Below, one piece after another: positions 1-6,350 of a stretch of 6,350 bases of DNA. The notes beneath the pieces were generated by a model, which did not search any database, was not told where the DNA came from, and saw nothing but the letters and a program-made list of their open reading frames with translations. This DNA is from Coriobacteriales bacterium (GTDB taxonomy: Bacteria; Actinomycetota; Coriobacteriia; Coriobacteriales; UBA8131), in assembly GCA_031286975.1 (NCBI GenBank), contig JAITTM010000098.1, forward strand, positions 1 through 6,350. The letters are read 5' to 3'. The first letter of the stretch is position 1; each line of letters opens with the position of its first letter. A program made the translations under genes and the position numbers.

Positions 1-143
1 GGCTTGAGCAGGAAAAGATCAGCGTAAGCCTTCCTAAATGGATGGTATCTTTGCTGGATGAACAAGCTGCACGTATCGGCGTCACTAGACAGGCTGTTAT
101 AAAACTCTGGATAGATGAAAAGTTGGAATCAATCGCTGTCTAA
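1..143 (+). CDS. Ribbon-helix-helix (CopG/BrnA-like) antitoxin-type DNA-binding protein, 5' end missing
   Basis: The reading frame beginning at base 3 is open from the window edge to a TAA at 141-143 and gives 46 residues. It starts with a short beta-strand-like segment (KISVSLP), followed by WMVSLLDEQAARIG, then VTRQAVIKLWIDEKLE. This strand-helix-turn-helix pattern is that of the ribbon-helix-helix fold used by CopG-family antitoxins; the G-V-T-R-Q-x-x-I-K-x-W-I turn and second helix resemble BrnA-type antitoxins. Such proteins dimerise, bind DNA through the paired strands, repress their own operon and neutralise a partner toxin. In BrnTA systems the toxin gene precedes the antitoxin, so a partner would lie before base 1 and cannot be seen. 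The composition is more AT-rich than in rpoBC, which fits a mobile accessory gene. The fold call is fairly secure; the BrnA assignment is by memory, and a solitary regulator is possible. Confidence 0.75.
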   Translation, partial: LEQEKISVSLPKWMVSLLDEQAARIGVTRQAVIKLWIDEKLESIAV

Positions 144-163
144 TTACTGCAGCTCACATTTCC

Positions 164-187
164 TGCGAATTATTTTGCGAATTATTT
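164..187 (+). repeat. Perfect 12-bp tandem duplication, two copies
   Basis: TGCGAATTATTT occurs twice back to back, at 164-175 and 176-187, with no mismatch. The bases flanking the array (C163 and C188) break the repeat on both sides, so it is exactly two units. It lies about 22 bp upstream of the putative -35 box. It could be a slippage duplication, part of the AT-rich upstream promoter region, or paired binding sites for a regulator; the sequence alone does not decide. Confidence 0.9.
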
Positions 188-209
188 CTAAATAAACTTG
201 ATTTACTCC

Positions 210-238
210 TTGACTTGGTAGATACAAAAAGATAGTCT
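210..238 (+). promoter_or_regulatory. Probable housekeeping sigma promoter for rpoBC
   Basis: TTGACT at 210-215 matches five of six bases of the -35 consensus. Seventeen bases later TAGTCT at 233-238 fits the relaxed actinobacterial -10 pattern TANNNT. An alternative -10 in the same place is GATAGT at 231-236 with a 15-bp spacer. Transcription would start near 245, giving an untranslated leader of roughly 45 nt before the TTG start of rpoB. The 20 bases immediately upstream (190-209) are rich in A and T and could act as an UP element. No other hexamer pair in the intergenic region scores as well by eye. Confidence 0.6.
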
Positions 239-275
239 TAGAGGTTGCGACTATTAACGGCTCTTATTGTATTTG

Positions 276-292
276 AAGGAGGAATCCCCCTT
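276..292 (+). promoter_or_regulatory. rpoB ribosome-binding site, able to pair with the start codon
   Basis: AAGGAGGA at 276-283 is a near-complete Shine-Dalgarno sequence, 7 nt before TTG at 291. This fixes the rpoB start, because the more upstream in-frame TTG at 267 has no such site. The same bases form an inverted repeat with the start region: AAGGAGG (276-282) can pair with CCCCCTT (286-292) across an AAT loop, with one A-C mismatch in the middle. If the stem forms in the mRNA, it would cover both the Shine-Dalgarno and the first two bases of the start codon. The ribosome-binding site is secure; a regulatory role for the hairpin is inference. Confidence 0.85.
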
Positions 293-3200
293 GAGAAGAG
301 GACAAACTTCTACTCCTGCAAGTCTGTATCGAGAGCGTCGAAGTTTCGCGAAAATCCCCGAGGTTATGGACGTCCCAAACTTAATATCGATTCAAACCGA
401 CTCGTTTGGCTGGTTCAAGACTGACGGTCTCGCTGAGGCTTTCCGCGACATCTCACCCATCGAGAACAGCTCCAAGAATCTGATGGTCGAATTTGGAGCG
501 CACGAGTTTGGTGACCCCAAGTTCAGCGTTGACGAGTGCAAGGAGAAAGACATCTCGTATCAAGCACCGCTTTTTGTCGAGGTGCGTTTCATCAACAAAG
601 AAACCGGCGAGATCAAGGAGCAGGAAGTCTTTATGGGCGACTTCCCGCTTATGACCAGCCGTGGCACGTTTGTCATCAATGGCACCGAGCGTGTTGTGGT
701 GAGCCAACTCGTGCGCTCGCCCGGCGTGTACTTCTCCACAGAACCTGATAAGACCAGCGATAAGACGCTCTTCAACTCGAAGGTGATCCCTTCGCGCGGC
801 GCCTGGCTCGAGTTCGAGACCGACCGCCGCGACGTGTTGAGCGTGCGGGTCGATCGTAAGCGCAAGCAGCCGGCGACGCTGCTGCTGCGCGCCTTGGGCA
901 TCGCCACCTCGCGTGACGAGATACTCGGACTCATCGGCGACACCGAGCTGGTGCAGCGCACGCTTGACCGCGATGGCGCCCTGACGCGCGAAGAGGCGCT
1001 CATCGAGCTCTATAAGCGCCTGCGTCCCGGCGAGCCGCCCACCGTTGACTCGGCACGTACCCTGCTTGAGGGTCTGTTCTTCAACCCGCAGCGGTACGAC
1101 CTTGCCCGTGTGGGGCGCTACAAGATCAACAAGAAGCTCGGCCTCAGTGCACCCGAGGGGCAATCGACGCTCACGCAGGAGGACATCGTCGAGACGATGA
1201 AGTACATCGTTGCGCTTCATAACGGCGAAGAGGGCAAGCAGACCGACGACATCGACCATTTTGGCAATCGCCGCATCCGCACCGTGGGCGAGCTGATACA
1301 GAATCAGTTTCGCATCGGGCTTTCTCGCATGGAGCGTGTGGTGCGCGAGCGCATGTCCACCCAGGAGATCGAGGACATCACGCCGCAATCCCTCATCAAC
1401 ATCCGTCCCATCGTGGCGGCCATCAAGGAGTTCTTTGGCTCGTCACAGCTCAGCCAGTTCATGGATCAGACCAATCCTGCCACGGGCATCACCCACAAGC
1501 GCCGCCTGAGCGCACTGGGTCCGGGCGGTCTGTCGCGTGAGCGCGCTGGTTTTGAGGTGCGCGACGTGCATACCTCGCACTATGGCCGCATGTGTCCTAT
1601 CGAGACACCTGAAGGCCCCAACATCGGTCTCATCGGTTCGCTGGCGACCTATGCTCGCGTGAACCCCTACGGCTTCATTGAGGCACCCTACCGTCGCGTG
1701 GTAGACGGCAAGGTCACTGACGACATCGATTATCTCACCGCCGATGAAGAGGAGAATTACGTCATCGCCCAGGCAAACGAGATATTCGACCAGAAAAGCC
1801 GCGTCTATGGCAAGGTCGATGCCGCCACGGGCAAGTTCGTCCCCGCGCAGAAGGTACTCTGCCGCGTGCGGGACATCGACGGTACCTTTGGCGAGCCCGA
1901 GGAGGTCGCGCCCGAGCGCGTCAACTACATGGACGTCAGCCCCCGTCAGATGGTGTCGGTCGCTACTGCGCTGATTCCCTTCCTTGAGCACGACGACGCG
2001 AACCGCGCCCTCATGGGCTCCAACATGCAACGTCAGGCTGTGCCGCTGCTGCGCCCCAGCGCTCCTTTGGTGGGCACCGGCATGGAGCATCGCTGCGCCG
2101 TCGACTCCGGCGAGATCGTGCTCGCTCAGCGCCCCGGCGTGGTGGAGTACGTGCAGACCGACCTGGTCAAGGTGCGTGCCAAGGACGGCTCGGTTGACGA
2201 GTACGCCCTGCCCAAGTTCCAGCGCTCCAACCAGAGCGGTTGTCTCAACCACAAGCCTCTGGTGCGCGTTGGTCAAGAGGTCTTTGAAGGCGACATCCTG
2301 GCAGACGGCCCCGCTACCAACCTGGGCGAGCTCTCGCTTGGGCAGAACCTGCTGGTTGCCTACATGCCGTGGGAGGGCTTTAATTACGAGGACGCGATCA
2401 TCCTCAGCGAGCGCGTGGTGAGCGATGATCTTCTCACCTCCATCCATATCTCGCAGTACGAGGTGGATGCCCGCGACACCAAGCTCGGCCCGGAGGAGAT
2501 AACCCGCGAGATACCCAACATCAGCGACGAGATGGTCGCGAACCTGGATGCCGACGGTATTATCCGCATCGGTGCTGAGGTGTTTCCGGGCGATGTGCTG
2601 GTGGGCAAGGTCACCCCCAAGGGCGAGACTGAGCTTACGGCGGAGGAGCGTCTGTTGCGCGCCATCTTTGGTGAGAAGGCCCGCGAAGTGCGCGACACCT
2701 CGCTCAAGGTGCCGCATGGCAGTGGCGGTCGCATCATCGGGATCTCGCGCTTCTCGCGCGATGGCGGAGACGAGCTCTCGCCCGGCATCAACGAGCTTGT
2801 GCGGGTGTACGTCGCCCAGAAGCGCAAGATACAGCAGGGCGACAAACTCGCGGGACGTCACGGCAATAAGGGTGTCATCAGTCGCATCTTGCCCATCGAG
2901 GACATGCCCTATCTGGCAGATGGTACCCCCATCGACATCATCTTGAACCCCTTGGGCGTGCCTTCGCGTATGAACGTCGGTCAGCTGCTTGAGACCCATC
3001 TGGGTTGGGCGGCGCACTTTGGCTGGTCGGACGACGCAAAGGCGACTCACTCGGTGGCTGGCTCGCGCCACGTTGCCACACCGGTGTTCGACGGTGCGAA
3101 TGAGGACGAGATATCGGAGGCCATCGGGCTTGCCAACAAGAACCTCGTACAGCGCCGCAAGGAGCAGTTGGGCGACTTTGTCCGCACCGAACTTATCCCG

Positions 3201-3815
3201 CAACTCTCGCCTACGGGCAAGACCGAGCTCTATGACGGGCGCACCGGCGAGAAGTTCCGCGAGCCCATCACCGTGGGCATGAACTACATCCTCAAGCTGT
3301 CGCATCTGGTGGACGACAAGATCCATGCCCGCGCGACTGGTCCCTACAGCCTCATCACCCAGCAACCTTTGGGCGGCAAGGCGCAGTTTGGCGGCCAACG
3401 CTTTGGTGAGATGGAGGTCTGGGCGCTTTATGCCTATGGTGCCTCGCACGTGCTGCAAGAGATACTCACCATCAAGTCAGACGATACGGCCGGGCGCGTC
3501 AAGGCCTACGAGCACGTCGTCAAAGGCGAGAACATCCCCGCGGCCGAGGTGCCTGAATCCTTCAAGGTGCTGGTCAAGGAGATGAAGTCGCTCTGTCTGG
3601 ATGTCGAGCTTATCGGCGAGAACAGCCAGGACGAATCGCTTGAAGGTGCGGACGATGCACCCATGCAGTCTCTTGCCTCGGCGCTCATCCTGGACGACTT
3701 CGATACCGACGACGACGCGCTCGAACTTCTCACCTCCGGTCTCTCTGACCTGGGTATCGATGAGGATTCAAGCGACGACCTAGTAGCCCTCGCAACCGGC
3801 GAGGAGGGGGAGTGA
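291..3815 (+). CDS. rpoB: DNA-directed RNA polymerase, beta subunit
   Basis: This gene encodes the beta subunit of core RNA polymerase, which forms one side of the active-site cleft. The product is 1,174 residues from TTG at 291, close to the roughly 1,170 residues of other actinobacterial beta subunits. The N-terminus ([17 protein letters not shown], from about residue 16) begins the protrusion. The fork region follows, with [11 protein letters not shown] at 383-393, [13 protein letters not shown] from 402 and [18 protein letters not shown] from 430. Later come the conserved acidic pair E700-D701 in [11 protein letters not shown] and the catalytic-centre loop [12 protein letters not shown], with K852 and K860 equivalent to E. 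coli K1065 and K1073. The clamp-contacting end ([22 protein letters not shown]) is intact. An unusual acidic tail ends the protein. The TTG start is chosen because a strong Shine-Dalgarno lies 7 nt before it. No frameshift or truncation is seen. rpoC follows after 2 nt, so the genes form one operon. Confidence 0.98.
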   Translation: MRRGQTSTPASLYRERRSFAKIPEVMDVPNLISIQTDSFGWFKTDGLAEAFRDISPIENSSKNLMVEFGAHEFGDPKFSVDECKEKDISYQAPLFVEVRFINKETGEIKEQEVFMGDFPLMTSRGTFVINGTERVVVSQLVRSPGVYFSTEPDKTSDKTLFNSKVIPSRGAWLEFETDRRDVLSVRVDRKRKQPATLLLRALGIATSRDEILGLIGDTELVQRTLDRDGALTREEALIELYKRLRPGEPPTVDSARTLLEGLFFNPQRYDLARVGRYKINKKLGLSAPEGQSTLTQEDIVETMKYIVALHNGEEGKQTDDIDHFGNRRIRTVGELIQNQFRIGLSRMERVVRERMSTQEIEDITPQSLINIRPIVAAIKEFFGSSQLSQFMDQTNPATGITHKRRLSALGPGGLSRERAGFEVRDVHTSHYGRMCPIETPEGPNIGLIGSLATYARVNPYGFIEAPYRRVVDGKVTDDIDYLTADEEENYVIAQANEIFDQKSRVYGKVDAATGKFVPAQKVLCRVRDIDGTFGEPEEVAPERVNYMDVSPRQMVSVATALIPFLEHDDANRALMGSNMQRQAVPLLRPSAPLVGTGMEHRCAVDSGEIVLAQRPGVVEYVQTDLVKVRAKDGSVDEYALPKFQRSNQSGCLNHKPLVRVGQEVFEGDILADGPATNLGELSLGQNLLVAYMPWEGFNYEDAIILSERVVSDDLLTSIHISQYEVDARDTKLGPEEITREIPNISDEMVANLDADGIIRIGAEVFPGDVLVGKVTPKGETELTAEERLLRAIFGEKAREVRDTSLKVPHGSGGRIIGISRFSRDGGDELSPGINELVRVYVAQKRKIQQGDKLAGRHGNKGVISRILPIEDMPYLADGTPIDIILNPLGVPSRMNVGQLLETHLGWAAHFGWSDDAKATHSVAGSRHVATPVFDGANEDEISEAIGLANKNLVQRRKEQLGDFVRTELIPQLSPTGKTELYDGRTGEKFREPITVGMNYILKLSHLVDDKIHARATGPYSLITQQPLGGKAQFGGQRFGEMEVWALYAYGASHVLQEILTIKSDDTAGRVKAYEHVVKGENIPAAEVPESFKVLVKEMKSLCLDVELIGENSQDESLEGADDAPMQSLASALILDDFDTDDDALELLTSGLSDLGIDEDSSDDLVALATGEEGE
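1437..1517 (+). other. rpoB: Rifampicin-resistance-determining region of rpoB, wild-type at key positions
   Basis: Residues 383-409 correspond to E. coli beta 507-533. The major resistance positions carry the susceptible residues: S388 (E. coli 512), Q389 (513), D392 (516), H402 (526), R405 (529) and S407 (531). The departures from E. coli are T394 in place of N518 and the block A397-T398-G399 in place of L521-S522-E523; I400-L406 otherwise keeps the ITHKRRL pattern. From established knowledge of these positions, the encoded polymerase is predicted to bind rifampicin; the effect of T394 is not known to me. Confidence 0.85.
3630..3812 (+). other. rpoB: Acidic C-terminal tail of the beta subunit
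   Basis: After the conserved end of the family ([14 protein letters not shown]), 61 residues run from 1114 to the C-terminus at 1174. By my count 21 are Asp or Glu, and there is no Lys, Arg or His. Short hydrophobic patches ([25 protein letters not shown]) are spaced between acidic runs, which suggests one or two amphipathic helices in a flexible tail. From memory, the tail after the same conserved point in mycobacterial beta is about 30 residues shorter. Its function is unknown; a lineage-specific contact surface is one possibility. Confidence 0.75.
3801..3812 (+). promoter_or_regulatory. rpoC ribosome-binding site inside the rpoB 3' end
   Basis: GAGGAGGGGGAG, the codons for the last four residues of beta (EEGE), is a purine-rich Shine-Dalgarno. 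AGGAGG at 3802-3807 lies 10 nt before GTG at 3818, and GGAG at 3809-3812 lies 5 nt before it. The ribosome that finishes rpoB would sit on or next to this site, so coupled translation of the two subunits is likely. Confidence 0.8.
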
Positions 3816-3817
3816 CC

Positions 3818-6350
<2,533 letters not shown>

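Larger units (their letters stand above)
144..290 (+). other. AT-rich intergenic region and rpoB leader
   Basis: No coding potential is evident between the RHH gene stop and the rpoB start. The region holds a 12-bp tandem repeat, a probable promoter, a short untranslated leader and the rpoB ribosome-binding site, each listed separately. I found no GC-rich stem followed by a T run, so there is no convincing intrinsic terminator for the upstream gene. Some readthrough from the upstream gene into rpoB therefore cannot be excluded. Confidence 0.8.

Noticed and set aside
182..195. TTATTT/AAATAA inverted repeat as a terminator of the RHH gene
   Set aside because: The stem has only A-T pairs and a 2-nt loop, with no following T run, so it is too weak for an intrinsic terminator.
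245..273. Second promoter TTGCGA (245-250) with TGTATT (268-273)
   Set aside because: The -10 is poor and transcription would start inside the Shine-Dalgarno, leaving no usable leader.
267..290. Extended rpoB start at the upstream in-frame TTG (267)
   Set aside because: It would translate through the Shine-Dalgarno and has no ribosome-binding site of its own, while the TTG at 291 is 7 nt after AAGGAGGA and gives a normal N-terminus.
453..1388. 311-codon antisense frame in the 5' part of rpoB
   Set aside because: It is a shadow of rpoB for the same reason; no ribosome-binding site or recognisable domain.
1443..3458. 671-codon open frame antisense to rpoB
   Set aside because: It lies wholly opposite a highly conserved gene, and its product resembles no family I recognise. 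Long antisense frames are expected opposite GC-rich codons with biased third positions.

Overview
The window is the core of the RNA polymerase operon of a Gram-positive actinobacterium: a complete rpoB (beta subunit) followed by the first 844 codons of rpoC (beta' subunit), both on the + strand. Three things point to Actinomycetota: the beta' zinc-ribbon and clamp sequence style, a charged helical-hairpin insertion of about 85 residues near beta' residue 140, and the TANNNT-type -10 box. My recollection of gut and oral Coriobacteriia beta' sequences makes that class the best guess (for example the start [20 protein letters not shown] and the stretch [19 protein letters not shown]), but this rests on memory and not on a search. 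The rpoBC genes look GC-rich; the first ~290 bases are clearly more AT-rich.

Layout: 1-143 is the 3' end of a small ribbon-helix-helix (CopG/BrnA-like) antitoxin-type gene. 144-290 is an AT-rich intergenic region with a perfect 12-bp tandem duplication, a likely sigma-A-type promoter (TTGACT, 17 bp, TAGTCT), a leader of about 45 nt and a strong Shine-Dalgarno. 291-3815 is rpoB, starting at TTG. 3818-6350 is rpoC, starting at GTG and cut by the window end just before the bridge helix. The rpoB stop and rpoC start are 2 nt apart, and the rpoC ribosome-binding site lies inside the last rpoB codons, so the two subunits are probably translationally coupled.

Beta and beta' together form the catalytic cleft of RNA polymerase. 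All active-site and zinc-ligand residues visible in the window are intact, and the rifampicin pocket has the susceptible residue at each major resistance position checked. The most notable features are accessory: the ribosome-binding site and TTG start of rpoB can fold into one hairpin, beta carries a 61-residue C-terminal tail without any basic residue, and a toxin-antitoxin-like gene sits directly upstream of rpoB where rplL is often found. I see no evidence of a new multi-gene system in this window; it is mostly a conserved housekeeping locus.
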